A stretch of 64,000 bases of DNA from Arachis hypogaea (Eukaryota; Streptophyta; Magnoliopsida; Fabales; Fabaceae), in contig NC_092048.1 of the NCBI RefSeq assembly GCF_003086295.3, positions 2,299,001-2,363,000 on the forward strand. Direction: 5' to 3'. The notes under the pieces are model-generated. The model did not search any database. It saw only the letters and a program-made list of their open reading frames with translations, and was not told where the DNA came from. A program made the position numbers and the translations under genes. Below, piece by piece: positions 24,843 through 40,211 of the stretch; the stretch's first letter is position 1; the number at the start of each line of letters is the position of its first letter.

Positions 24843-25050
24843 GGCAACTACTCCCATGAAGATGTCAAAAACATGTTCCTATGATGATTCTTATTTAAAA
24901 AGTGTAACTTATTTGTTTAGCAACACTTTAAATAAGAGTAACACTCTTATTTCAAATAAAAATCAAACCCTACAATCTATCATCAAAATAAATATCTTCA
25001 AAATAAATATCTTCACGTGATGATAATCATAAAATCTTGGAGTAGCCACC
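24843..25050. mobile_element. Mutator-like MITE, 208 bp, with perfect 9-bp target duplication (copy C)
   Basis: Ends are GGCAACTACTCCCATGAAGA on the left and, reversed, GGTGGCTACTCCAAGATTTT on the right. The 9-bp duplication aaaagtaaa lies at 24834-24842 and 25051-25059. Two more copies lie at 46217 and 52447. Length and duplication size resemble AhMITE1 of peanut, which I recall as about 205 bp with 9-bp duplications. Its right end is 73 bp before the preferred start of the next gene, so it lies in that gene's leader or core promoter. Confidence 0.88.
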
Positions 25051-25123
25051 AAAAGTAAAAAGGCAAGGCATGCAGCATGAACAACAGACGGACAACATTT
25101 CCACCATCATCCATGCATTTTCC

Positions 25124-26254
25124 ATGAAACCCACTCTTCGCCCACTCTTCGCACTTCTCCTCCTCTTCCTAGCCACCCTCACTTCACGGGCCATGCTCCG
25201 CCGCCCCCACACGCACCTCAACTCCACGCTCCTCCGCCACGCCGCCATCCAGATCGCCGACCACAACCTCAACCACGACATCCGGAAGCTCCTCGATGGT
25301 AACTTCGGCAGCCAGCTCCGCCTCCGGACCTTCATCTCGTGGCGGCGGATCATCCATCACGACGTCGCTAGCGCCGGAGACAGATCCTCCTCCCGGAGCA
25401 CCATTCCGGCGACGCTCCGTTCCCCTCTGTTCTACCGTTACTGGCTTGATTTCCGTAAGGTCCTGAACGATTGGGCGAGGAAGAAGCGATTCCAAGCAAA
25501 TATCATGGATGAGCTGATTCGGTTGGTGAAAGCCCCCATTGACAAGAAAAACGGTATCTTGGATGGGAATTTACGAAAATACGGTTCTTGTGCGGTTGTG
25601 GGGAACAGCGGGATCCTGTTGAAGAGTGATTATGGTAGGTTGATTGATTCGCACGATGCAGTGATAAGGCTGAACAATGCGAGGGTGAATAACTTTGAGA
25701 ACAAGGTTGGGAAGAAGACAACAATATCATTTGTGAATAGCAACATTGTGCACCTTTGTGCCAGAAGAGTTGGGTGCTATTGCCACCCTTATGGCTCTCA
25801 CATCCCCATTGTTATGTATATTTGTCAGGCCGTCCACTTTCTTGATTTCACTGTCTGCAATGCTTCCCACAAGGCTCCCCTCTTGGTAACTGATCCCAGG
25901 TTTGATGTCTTGTGCGCAAGGATTGTCAAGTACTATTCATTGAAGAGGTTTGTGGAGCAAAGTGGCAAGACCTTGGACGAGTGGGGGAGTGCCCATGATG
26001 GGGCTCTCTTCCATTACTCTTCTGGATTGCAGGCCGTCATGCTTGCTCTCGGCATTTGTGATCAAGTTAGCATCTTTGGATTTGGTAAATCAGCTTCTGC
26101 CAAACACCATTATCATACCAACCAGAAGGCTGAGCTCCATTTGCACGATTACGAGGCTGAGTATCAGTTCTACCGCCACCTTGTCGATCGCCACAACCCT
26201 ATACCATTCCTCTCAGACAACTTCAACCTCCCCCCTGTTGTTTTTTATCACTGA
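25124..26254 (+). CDS. Sialyltransferase-like glycosyltransferase (GT29), Golgi type II membrane protein
   Basis: Single uninterrupted exon of 376 residues from the preferred Met ([19 protein letters not shown]), whose first 22 residues form a signal anchor; an upstream in-frame ATG at 25070 would add 18 polar residues before the anchor and is less likely. Sialylmotif L is at about 153-198 ([12 protein letters not shown] ... [17 protein letters not shown]), motif S at about 284-308 ([17 protein letters not shown] ... SIFGFG), motif III near 328 (HYHT) and a VS-like HxxxE region after it. Plants lack typical sialic acid, so members (SIA1/MGP2, SIA2, GALT29A in Arabidopsis) are thought to use other donors, such as CMP-Kdo or UDP-Gal for pectin or arabinogalactan glycans. 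Substrate here is unknown. The 5' third is markedly GC-rich compared with the flanks. Confidence 0.9.
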   Translation: MKPTLRPLFALLLLFLATLTSRAMLRRPHTHLNSTLLRHAAIQIADHNLNHDIRKLLDGNFGSQLRLRTFISWRRIIHHDVASAGDRSSSRSTIPATLRSPLFYRYWLDFRKVLNDWARKKRFQANIMDELIRLVKAPIDKKNGILDGNLRKYGSCAVVGNSGILLKSDYGRLIDSHDAVIRLNNARVNNFENKVGKKTTISFVNSNIVHLCARRVGCYCHPYGSHIPIVMYICQAVHFLDFTVCNASHKAPLLVTDPRFDVLCARIVKYYSLKRFVEQSGKTLDEWGSAHDGALFHYSSGLQAVMLALGICDQVSIFGFGKSASAKHHYHTNQKAELHLHDYEAEYQFYRHLVDRHNPIPFLSDNFNLPPVVFYH

Positions 26255-27540
26255 CTCTTGCCTATCATGTTTTCCATCTTTATCGTGACTGAAATTCTTA
26301 GTTAGATGCGTAGATAGCGAGTGATAATTATAAGCTACGGAACAGTGACTCAAGTTTCAAAGATTTGTAATGTCGGAAAAAATTGCGTTGTATGTAGCTA
26401 GCGTTGATAACACAGCAAGTGTAATTTTTTGTTAGTTCAATATACACTGAACGATTAGGCATGCCATATTGCCATTATATCTGCAAGGAGGAGTACTAGG
26501 GACAACACTTTTTTTTAAATTCTGTCAAGCATTTAATTATTAAAAAGAAATTGAATTATTCTATATTATTAAATATAATTTTACACCATTAAAAAAATTA
26601 TTAATAATTAATTGATGACTAAAAATCACAAAATTTATTTGGCTGGACTTTCTCCATCTTACAAGCCTACAACTTGTCTTCTTTTTTATTGTTACTCGGT
26701 TGCCATCATATTCACTAAATAACTTCATTCAATGGCGTGTAATCTAGAGAGGGAAACGGCTAGCATCTCTTGTGTGTTATTTATATAACCAAACATTTAT
26801 TAATGAGAGAGTGTTGCATTGTATGTAATCCTCAATCCTGTTATGTCATATCATGTATGTTCAACAAAAGAACACTACGTACTACATACTGGTAGAGTTA
26901 GAAGGCCATCTACATATTGTGAGGACAAGAACTTGGCACCCAATACTTACAACTTCATACAAACTTTTTTTTTTATTATTCTTTATATACACATTTTTAT
27001 GCTAAAGTCAATATCCTAATTCCTAAAAAAAAATTGATTGGAAAAAAAATCTAAACAAATAAAAGTGTACACCAATTTCTACTAGGATTTTTTTTTTATT
27101 TTAATGCAATGTCAAGTATTTTTTAAAGGGGGTGATATACATTTTATTTTTTATTCCGTAAACATTGAAAATGAACATTGTTATTCTTCATTCATAATGT
27201 TATTTTTCTATTATATATTAGTTTTAAATTCTATAACTTCTATTTTATTATTAAGAAAAATAAAATAGTAAGTTCTGTGGAAAAAAATTCATTATCTTTA
27301 TTTTTTACGACTTTAAGCTTGAAAAAAAATAAAACAAAAAGAGGCAGACGCAAGAGACAGTCCGCAGCCCTGAGAAGGTGGAAATACAAAAAGGAAAATT
27401 CCACAGTTTTGGTCTTTTTTTTCTGATTCCGCAGAAGAACCTTCTGCGTTTACGCCATCGACAACTTCATCCAAACGCGTTCACCCTCTTTCCCCAATTA
27501 CATCCTTACCTCAACAAAACCGAAATCCTCCAAAAGAAAT
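26255..27540. other. Intergenic DNA between sialyltransferase-like and VPS4 genes
   Basis: No gene is supported. It is AT-rich with A/T homopolymers at 26960-27110. The ORF 27178-27426 spans the presumed VPS4 promoter and leader and shows no domain. Confidence 0.45.
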
Positions 27541-27547
27541 CAATCTT

Positions 27548-27556
27548 TTAGGGTTT
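27548..27556 (+). promoter_or_regulatory. Telo-box-like element before the VPS4 gene
   Basis: ttagggttt matches the plant telo-box (AAACCCTAA on the other strand), common close to the transcription start of housekeeping genes. It lies about 140 bp before the start codon. Inferred by consensus only. Confidence 0.4.
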
Positions 27557-27693
27557 CTAACATTCCAATCGCAAAGTAATAATTTTAAAAAAAAAAAATC
27601 CCAAACTTACTTCAAATTCAATCGCACTGCTGCTTTATAGGGCTCCAAGTTCGTCTATGCAAGAGAAACAAGAAGAAGGAAATCGAATAGAAG

Positions 27694-30923
<3,230 letters not shown>

Positions 30924-32140
30924 TCGCGATGGAATTTCACTTTGGAGATTCACACCCGTTTAAGCATATTATGATTTGTAATTTACTTAACCATTGGAGC
31001 AAGTGAAATGAATCTTTTTACATTCAGTTCTGGGGATGATTAAATCCCCAATTCTACGGAAATGGATTTATAAAAGCGGATACTCATTTTGCTTCTCCTG
31101 AATTGTGTATAAGAACAGAATCTGAAATGATCAGAAAAATAACTTGCGTGTGATTCTGGTTTTGTACTTGCATTTGCATGTGTCGGTTCTAAAGAAATGT
31201 TTGGGAAGACCAAACTTTATTGTGCGAGAGAGAGCATATATTGCAAGGCAAGTTAAGACCAAGACATGGAAGACCTAAATAGTTTAATTATCTTTGATAT
31301 CTGCTCCAATTGTATGAGTTACAATTAGCAAATACCGAAACTTGGATCAACTTGTTCGTTTTAACTTCTTGCCTTCTTGGGACTTCTCAATTTAAAAATA
31401 GAGTGGAATGGGGTGGGGATTTGTTTTATAAGCTAAGTTGAAGTTTATTGATTATCTTTTATATGTATCAGATTAACGGAATAATTTGCTTAAAGAATAA
31501 GGTGGTGGGTTGGACAGTAAACTTAAGGGGAACAAAAATGGATCACTTTGGATCTGTCAATTTTCTCTAAAATGAACTTGGCCAATCTATTGGTAGATTT
31601 ATTTGTGATTTTTTTTAAGGGATGAAACAAATGAGTGTAAGCTCAAAGTAAATATTATTTACAAATAAAATTTCTCATGTAAACTTACCACAAAAGAAAA
31701 AAAAAATCTCATTTAAAACCATACCCGAAGAAGCAGCTATTATCATTCTCTGCATGCAGATAACAGAATTCATATATCATAGTACTTATCAGTTGTACAT
31801 AATTAATCTTTTGGTCTGTAAGCATGAACATGTAGTTTAGTATATCCCAATAGCATATCTTTGGAATAAAATAAGATTCATCCAAATTTCACATAAAATT
31901 TATCCGTCATATTATTGCCATTTAAAATTCTTCCAAGTGTTGCTACTTCGAGCAATGTACCCATCTTCTGTTTTTTAAAATTGTATTTTACTTTTTCAAA
32001 GAATCTCAATGCACTAAAGTATAAGCAGAAACATATGATCAGCAGCCGGCAAATAAAATTTTATATATCTTGTATGCAAAGTCCTTTTTGCTATAAGAAT
32101 GTTCGAATGAGCTATCAGAGTCACCATTGCCACCGTTATC
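30924..32140. other. Intergenic DNA between VPS4 and the subtilase gene
   Basis: No gene is supported. It holds the VPS4 3' flank and the subtilase promoter. The ORF 31915-32226 overlaps the subtilase start in another frame and is ignored. Confidence 0.45.
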
Positions 32141-35100
32141 ATGGGGTGTTCCAAAGTTTTCAGTTTCATTCTTGTGCTGTTAATTGGATATACTCTGGTG
32201 AATGGATCCACCTCCAAGGTAAGTAGCTCTCCATGCATATATTTGCTTTCTACGTGATGTGCTGCATGCAAGTCTACAACCTTTGAGCCTTGTTTATTTT
32301 ATCCTCTTCTTCAATTCCCTTCTTTCATTATGTTTTTTCCATACTTCAACCTGGTGAATGTATTAGTGTTTCTTTTGGGTGCATTTGCGTGTCATATTTT
32401 AAATCACTGTGTTCTTTGGTTCGTGATTCATTGTATTAAAGTGATAGTAATAGACAGATAAAAGAGAATGGAAGTTAACCACTTCTTTTAAGACCCAATT
32501 TTGACACTTTAAGGAACATTATGATATATCAGTTACGTTTATTAGTAAGAGAACTGCAATTCCTACTAATGATGAATATGAAATTCTTAACTATAAGTCT
32601 ATAAGTATATGATTCTCTGGTCAAAATGATGTATACAATAGAAGTTGCAGAACACTATTCCTATTACCTGGTGTATTAAAGCAAAATGTTCATTGGTACA
32701 GCATTATATAGTTTACATGGGAGATCAGTCACACCCCAATTCAGAATCAGTCATCAGAGCCAACCATGAGATGTTAGCATCAGTCACTGGAAGGCAAGGC
32801 ACTTTTGACAGATTAAATTCTTAACTATAACTGCTGCTGTTCATTTTAAGCTTTATCAATGTGTGCCAACATTTGAACACAGGCTAAAATGTTCTCTTTC
32901 ATTCAATTCTCAGTAGTCTCGGCGAAGCAAAAGCAGAAGCACTCCATCATTATAGTAAAAGCTTTAGAGGCTTCTCGGCCATGCTTACTCCAGAGCAAGC
33001 TAATCAACTTCAAGGTACTGTTACAGTTAAATATCATATTTAGCCTATGTGAGTTGATGTATGTTTTTAATTGTGTTACAGAACATGAATCAGTGGTATC
33101 AGTTTTTGAGAGCAAACTGAATAGGCTCCACACAACACATTCTTGGGATTTTCTTGGATTAAACTCTGCCTACACAGGAAGCCATGTGGCACTGGATTGG
33201 GCATCGGATGTCATCGTTGGTGTGGTTGACTCTGGTATTTACTTCGTCTGATTGTGTCTCATTTCATTTGGATTGTAATGACTTAACAGCTAACATTGGC
33301 TTTCAGGTGTTTGGCCAGAATCAGAAAGCTTCAGAGATTATGGATTAGGCCCTGTGCCTGAGAGATTCAAGGGAGAGTGTGTGACTGGTGATAATTTCAC
33401 ACTAGCCAATTGCAACAAGTAAGAATACACATTATTCCACAACACTTGGAGGTTAGCAACTCATGTCATCTCATATGGATTTTGGACATTTTCAGGAAAA
33501 TCATTGGTGCCAGGTTCTATTCAAAAGGTTTTGAAGCAGACGTTGGTCCATTGGAAGACGTGGTTAACAGGCAATACTTCCGGTCACCACGAGACAGTGA
33601 TGGACATGGAAGTCACACAGCCTCCACCATAGCAGGATCCATTGTTGCTAATGCCAGTTTACTTGGCATAGCCAGAGGAACTGCGAGAGGTGGCGCGGCA
33701 AATGCAAGGCTTGCCATCTACAAGGCCTGTTGGTTTGGATACTGCAGCGATGCAGATATCCTGTCTGCCATGGATGATGCCATTCATGATGGTGTTGACA
33801 TTCTGTCACTCTCCTTTGGCCCTTCTCCTCCACAACCCATTTACTTTGAGGATGCAGTCAGTGTTGGTGCATTCCATGCATTCCAAAATGGCATTCTTGT
33901 TTCTGCTTCCGCTGGAAACTCCATCTTCCCAGCTACTGCCTGCAATGTTGCTCCTTGGATTCTCACTGTTGCTGCTAGCACCCTCGATAGACAATTCAGA
34001 TCAGATATCCACCTTGGAAATTCAAAAGTTTTGAAGGTGAACTCAAAGGCACAAAATGTTTCTAAGGCTAATGCCTAATGTAACAGTAATTTATGTGGCT
34101 GCAGGGTCTGTCTTTGAATCCAATAAAAATGGACAACTGGCATGCTTTGATATATGCAAGTGCAGCCGCAGCGCCAGGAGTTCCAGCAACAAATGCAAGG
34201 TATCTTCTTCATTAGATTACTTTGCATTTCCAATGATATGCATATAGAAATGTAAAAAATTTGGTTTGGTTTCTTCTGTTACCAGCTTCTGTAAGAACAA
34301 TACTCTAGATCGTAGCTTGATAAAGGACAAAATTGTGATCTGTACAATTGAGAAACTCACTGAGAACCGAAGATTGAAGGCTATGGTAATAAAGGAAGGT
34401 GGAGGAGTTGGAATGATACTTATTGATCACAATACCAGAGACGTTGGCTTTGAGTTTGTGATCCCAGCCACTCTCATTGGTCAGGATGCTGTAGAGGACC
34501 TTCAATCATACATCAACACAGAGAGGTCAGTTTTAAACTACCTTAACTTGCACCATTCATTCAATTCTTATCTAAGCTCCACTCTCGTGGTTGCCTCAGG
34601 AATCCCATTGCTAGAATCTATCCAACAAGAACTGTTCTTGATACCAAACCTGCACCAGAAGTGGCAGCTTTTTCCTCCATGGGGCCCAATGTAGTAACAC
34701 CAGATATTATCAAGGCAAGTTTGCTCAAATGTGTGTTCCAATCTGCATCCATCTTTGTTTTGAGTTTGCTAAAGAGTGTATCCAACTACAGCCTGACATC
34801 ACAGCACCCGGGGTAAATATTCTGGCAGCATGGTCTCCGGTAGCAACCGAAGACACGGTGGAACAACGATCCCTGGACTATAACATCATTTCAGGAACAT
34901 CAATGTCGTGCCCACACATTTCTGCCATTGCTGCAATTATAAAGTCTCACTATCCCTTCTGGAGTCCTGCATCCATAATGTCTGCAATTATGACAACATG
35001 TGAGTTTCGTTTATTACTCTCACTTCTTGCTTCTTAGTTTCCAAACATGACATGATTTGTTCAATGTCACATACAGCAACTGTCATGGACAACACTGGTC

Positions 35101-35633
35101 GTGTCATTGGAAGAGATCCCAATGATACTAAAACAACACCTTTTGACTATGGATCTGGCCATGTTAACCCACTTGCATCACTGAATCCAGGACTAGTATA
35201 TGATTTTAATACTCAAGATGTTGTCAAGTTTCTATGTAGCAATGGAGCATCAGCAGCACAACTGAAGAACCTCACTAGTGGAGGAGAATGTCAGAAATAT
35301 CCTAATCCTACAGCTTCATACAACTTCAACTACCCTTCCATTGGTGTGTCCAAATTGAACGGCAGTTTATCGGTGTATCGGACGGTTACCTTCTACGGCA
35401 AGGAAGCAACAGTGTACTATGCAAGCATTGAAAATCCAGAAGGTGTGAATGTTACAGTTACACCATCTGAACTGAGGTTTGTGAAGGAAGGGGAGAAGGC
35501 AAGTTTCAGGGTTGATTTGAAGGGCTTGAAGAAGAGCAATGGCAACTTTGTATTTGGTGGCATCACATGGAAGAATGGCATACAGAGGGTTAGGACTCCC
35601 ATTGGTCTCAATGTAATCTCCACTTCCTATTAA
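32141..35633 (+). CDS. Secreted subtilisin-like serine protease (plant subtilase, S8A)
   Basis: Eleven exons: 32141-32218, 32702-32793, 32914-33014, 33082-33234, 33307-33418, 33496-34036, 34105-34199, 34286-34525, 34600-34714, 34792-34999, 35077-35633. They total 2292 bp (763 residues) with all junctions in frame. A signal peptide ([20 protein letters not shown]) is followed by the I9 propeptide ([17 protein letters not shown]). The catalytic triad is D140 (VVDSGVWPES), H216 ([10 protein letters not shown]) and S546 (SGTSMSCPH), with oxyanion N320 (SAGNS). A PA domain lies between H and S ([11 protein letters not shown] ... [10 protein letters not shown]) and a C-terminal fibronectin III-like domain ends at STSY. 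It would be autoprocessed in the secretory pathway and act in the apoplast; substrate is unknown. Introns 2 and 9 start with GC instead of GT. All catalytic residues are kept, so it looks functional. Confidence 0.93.
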
Positions 35634-36479
35634 TAACAAGTTACGTGTATGAATTAGCTCGAAACTAGTATTTTTACCCGTAATACTATTACGGGAATAT
35701 AAGTCTTTTAAAATTACGTAAGTCCTGGTATTATAGATTATGACACGAAAAATTTATAATATTAAACTAGTTTATAAAATGGTATTAAGGGACAAAAGTC
35801 CTCGTCGGCTAAAAAGACCAGAATCTTAAACAAAATTAAATAATAAATTTTTTAGTTATTATTTTCAAATGAAAGAGTTTAATTTTTTTACTTAATTTTA
35901 ACATTCGTTATCTAAAATTTAAAAGAATTTAACATGTATATTTTTATATTTGATTAGGTATTAAGTTTGTTGCACAAATAGAAATAATTAATTTTTATAC
36001 TTGCTATTTAAAAATAATATTTTTTCTATATATATAAAAATATAATTAGATATTAATATAAAAAAATTTATATTTATAGTTATAAAATTAACTCGTTTTT
36101 TTTTAAAACAATTGAATCTTGATTCTAACTTTTAATCACAACATTAGTATTTTTTTAAAATTATATGTAATAAATATTTAAAAGAAAAAAGTAAAAACAT
36201 ATATTAAAAAGATAAGCAGTAAAAATTTAAATTTAAATAAAATATATGTATATAATAATATTTTTTATTTAAATTATATTATGTTGTTAATTTTATTTTT
36301 TGTAGAACATAAAAGTAGAAAAAAATAGAGAATGAGAGAAAAGAGAGAGAAAGATAAAGAAGAAGAATGAGAGAAGGAGTTTGTTAATTTTGGAAGTTAA
36401 GAAAATTTTTTATTTTAATTATAATGAAAATATCTAGTGACAAATTTTGATTTGTCAAATTACTAATATAAAATATGAA
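35634..36479. other. AT-rich DNA after the subtilase gene
   Basis: No gene is supported. Composition is very AT-rich. Around 36310-36480 there is a first, poorly conserved version of the purine-rich unit that repeats in the next feature (agagaatgagagaaaagagaga at about 36329 less its last two bases, and a ttttaattataatgaaaata block). Confidence 0.4.
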
Positions 36480-37230
36480 TTATAAATTATATATAGAGTA
36501 GGAAGGATAGAGAGAAATAGAAAAAAAGAGAGGTAGATAAGAAAATATAAGAAGGATGTTTACTAATTTTAGAGGAAAATATTTTCTCTAAATTTTAATA
36601 AGAGAGTGTCGTATGACACATTTTAGTTATTAAATTAGTTAGTAATATATAAATATAATATAAAATATAGCTATATTTCAATTTTAGTATTTTAATTTAA
36701 TTTAAATACAATTAGAGAATGTTATATTGTATATTTTGATTGTTAAATTCGTAATTAGTTATTAATAATGATAATGATATATAAGAGAGATAGAGTGAGT
36801 GAAGGAATGAGAGAGATAGAGAAAGGAAGAGAGAAGAGGGGAGAGGTTTTTAATTTTAAAGGAAAAGATTTGATTTTAATTGCAATGAGAGAGTGACATG
36901 TGACACATTTTGGCCTTAAAATTAGTAATATATAATAGATATATAAATATAATATATAATATAGCTATATTTTAATTTTAGTATTTCAATTTTAATTTTA
37001 ATTTAATTTAAATACAATTAGAGAATGTTATGTTGTATATTTTGATTGTCAAATTCGTAATTAGTCATTGATAATGATATATAAGAGAGATATAGTGAGT
37101 GAAAAAATGAGAGAGATAGAGAAAGAAAGAGAGAAGAGAGGAGAGTTCTTTGATTTTGGAGGGAAAGATTTTATTTCAATTGCAATGAGAGAGTGACATG
37201 TGGCACATTTTGGCCTTAAAATTAGATATA
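36480..37230 (+). repeat. Tandem repeat with a ~300-bp unit
   Basis: Two well-matched units, about 36640-36925 and 36926-37230, each run in the same order: atatagctatattt, tacaattagagaatgttat, attttgattgt, gataatgatatataagagag, a GA-rich tract, aattgcaatgagagagtgac, and acattttggccttaaaatta. A shorter, more diverged unit precedes them (36480-36640). No ORF. It may be a local satellite or the remains of a transposon with internal tandem repeats. Confidence 0.75.
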
Positions 37231-37378
37231 TATAATATAATAGATTATATCATGCTCTCTATTTTAAAAGTGATTGCTTCAATTTAATTTAATGTATGGA
37301 TTAATATTTATCCATCAGTATCCATAATGGTCTTTTTCAAAAAGTTGTCCTACGATAAAGTGGTCAAGAACCTTCAAA

Positions 37379-38065
37379 TAGTGGTGGCAAGCGGGGAAGC
37401 CGCCCCGCCAGAAGCCCGCCTTTGGCGGGCTGGTCCGGCCCACCCCGTTTACTGAGGCGGTCCCAAAATTCCAGCCCGTCCTGTCTAATAGCGGGTTGAC
37501 GGGCTGGCGGGATAAGCCCGCCAAATATTTTTTTATTTTTTATTTTTAACTATTAAATAATATATATAAAGGCATAAAAAAATCTCTTCTGTTTTTTAAT
37601 TTTAACTATTATAATTTCTAAAAGTATAAATAAATTATAATTTTTATATTCACAAATATTAAAGTATTTGTAATTATAAATATCTAATAGACATAATTAT
37701 AAACCAAATTTTCATCCAAAACATAATTATAAATATTGTTCCCAAAACAAAATAAACATAATTATAAATATTGTCAATAAAACAAAATAAACATAATCCA
37801 AAACACTCAATTTTCATCTTCATTCTCTTGTAACTTGGGTTGGGGAAAGTTAGGTTTTAACAAAAAAAATTGTAAAAATACCTCTTGTCAAAAAAATATT
37901 AAGCCCGGCGGGAAAACCCACCCTGCCCCGCCAAAATCCGCAGTTTAAGTGGTGCGAATTAGGCGAGTTTTTGTTATTTGACGATCCCAATTTTCTAACT
38001 CAGTCCACCTTTTTAGCGGGTTACGTGGGTCAGCTCGACGGATTTAGGCCCGTTTGCCACCCTTA
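37379..38065. mobile_element. Non-autonomous hAT element, 687 bp, with GC-rich GGCGGGC subterminal motifs
   Basis: Left end TAGTGGTGGCAAGCGGGGAA and right end, reversed, TAAGGGTGGCAAACGGGCCT. Flanking 8-bp sequences ccttcaaa (37371-37378) and ccctcaaa (38066-38073) match at seven of eight positions. Repeated cccgcc/ggcggg motifs crowd both ends, while the middle is AT-rich and non-coding. A related element lies at 43341. Confidence 0.85.
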
Positions 38066-38073
38066 CCCTCAAA

Positions 38074-39248
38074 TAATGTCCGAGGTTGTGGAGAGCAAAA
38101 ACTTGTTTCCCAAATGGAGTTGGGCATAAACCTTGGTACGTAAGTCGGATACACTCATCCCTGGTTTTTGCGGTGTGCTTATATGGATATGGGCTACTTG
38201 TTGGACCCATTTTGTTAAAATGCTTTAATTAATTAAATCATAGTCTTTGCTCTTTGGATCATGAACAACTTCTATATAATTTGTTAGTAAATTACTTGAT
38301 ATTTTTCATACATGACATATTTGATTATTTCATGAATATTAGTTCACACTTCTCGGTTAACTAAAATATAAAATGCAATTGTTGCTTTCAAAGTGTTATT
38401 ATGCGTTTTGTGGATTTTTAGCAAATCGATGGTTGTTCGATTTTAATGGTTTGAGAGCGAAATCAACTCTTTTTTTTTTGTGAGTACAAATTTTTTAAAA
38501 ATACATCAAAGATCATTGAATTAAACGAGATTTAAAGAAAACGGCCGACGGAGTATAAACTAAAGATTTTAAAAGTAAAATTGACTAAAATCGAAGTAAT
38601 TTGATTAAATTTAAATAAAGCGGCAAATTGCCTTCAATTAAATCAAAGGACTTTTCGACATGGAAATTAAAGATGTTGAAATGTAAATTTGGTGAAGAAA
38701 TTAAATGATATTCGAAAGATAAATTTGCAAGAAAAGTAAAGTTTGCAAAAAATGTAAATGAAGAGTAAAAACAAGTGGAAGGAACTTTACAGAAAATTAA
38801 CTCGAAGCAGACTCAAAAAGTCTCTAGGATGTGAGTGTGCGTGAGTAATTTCTGGAGTAAAGTTCCAACCTTTGTGACTTCGAGCCTTCTAGTATTTATA
38901 GCCATTTCCCTATCTGATCAATTCGAAATGAAAATCCCACGTGTGTGAAAACGCAAGTAACTGTTCCCGCTCTTTTGTCTGATCATGTAATAGCTGTAGA
39001 ATAACCTTTGATTTCAAAAATCTTCGATCATTTTGCTCGAATAACTCCTCGATTTACTAAGTTAATCGAACTCTCACTCAAAATCTCTAAATATGTCTCT
39101 TTTGACACCAACTTCTCTTCCGAAAGCTCACTTAACAATTTGAATAACCTTCTCCTTCGAATTTATTTATTTTTAACTAACACTATGATTCAATTCTTTC
39201 TTATCAACAATTCTATTGTCAATTTCCTTTACAAATTAGATCGTGACT
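38074..39248 (-). other. Probable LTR-retrotransposon remnant with a minus-strand promoter
   Basis: Read on the minus strand, a TATA box (CTATAAATA, 38901-38893) is followed about 90 bp later by a stretch resembling an LTR R/U5 region. The flanking DNA to about 38440 has the low-complexity character of such elements. No LTR ends or coding domain could be fixed. The 65-residue ORF at 38210-38013 is not recognised. Confidence 0.35.
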
Positions 39249-40211
39249 TTACAACAACAACAACAAAGCCTTATCCCACTAGGTGGGGTCGGTTACATGA
39301 ATCAAATAACGTCATTGAACTTTGTCATATATATGATGTCTACAGAAATACCGTTTACATATAGATCTCGTTTGACTACCTCATAGATGGTCTTCCTCTG
39401 CCTTTCACCCCTTATCCATATTCTATCTCATCCATCCTCCTAATTGGGTGTTCTGTCGGTCTTCTTCTCACATGTCCAAACCACCTGAGACGCGATTATA
39501 CCATCTTTTTTACAATGGGTGCTACTCCAACTCCCTCCCTTATATCTTTGTTCCTTATTTTATCTAATCGCATATGACCACTCATCCATCTCAACATCTT
39601 CATCTCTGCCACACTTAACTTATGTTCGTGCTCCTCTTTACCCGCCCAACACTCCGTACCATAAAGCATAACCGGTCATATAGCAGTGCGATAGAATTTA
39701 CCTTTAAGTTCTAAAGGCGCTTTTTTGTCACATATAAAATCAGATGCACTTCGCATGTTTGACCAACCTGCTTGGATCCTATGATTTACATCATGTTTAA
39801 TCTCTCAATTATCCTATATGATGCACCTAAGATACCTAAAACTTTTAACTTTTCGTAGGATGTTTTCTCCAATTTTCACCTTTATATTAGGATTTTCCCT
39901 TCTCAAACCGAACTTACATTTCATATATTCCGTCTTGCTACGACTTATGCGCATACCATATACTTCTAGAGCTTCTCTCAAGAAGTCCAACTTCTTATTT
40001 AGGTCTTTCCTTGACTCTCCCATAAGGACGATATCATCGGCAAAAAATATATACCATGGCACAGGCTCTTGGATGTGCTCTGTGAGTACTTCTAAAATTA
40101 ATATGAAAATGTATGGACTTAAGGATGATCCCTGATGTAATTCTATACTAATAAAAAATTTATTTGTCATACCACCTTGAGTTTTCACATTAGTTGTAAC
40201 CCCATTATACA
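39249..40211 (-). pseudogene. RTE-type LINE reverse transcriptase, 3' part, interrupted
   Basis: The minus strand encodes reverse-transcriptase motifs of the plant RTE clade: LHQGSSLSPYIFILILEVLT, the catalytic block FFADDIVLMGESRKDLN (YADD changed to FADD), and KTEYMKCKF, within 40211-39814. Past a frameshift and stops, the C-terminal region continues toward 39360 (ECWAGKEEHEHKLSVAEM near 39640, then HPIRRMDE). The 3' end at 39249-39270 carries the (TTG)n tail and the AAGGC stem typical of plant RTE elements, seen on the plus strand as acaacaacaacaacaaagcc. It would copy its own RNA at a nicked target if active; this copy is dead. Its 5' portion continues beyond the insertion at 40212. Confidence 0.85.

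Noticed and set aside
25184..25495. Minus-strand ORF of 103 residues opposite the sialyltransferase-like gene
   Set aside because: It mirrors GC-rich coding sequence of a gene with clear sialylmotifs.
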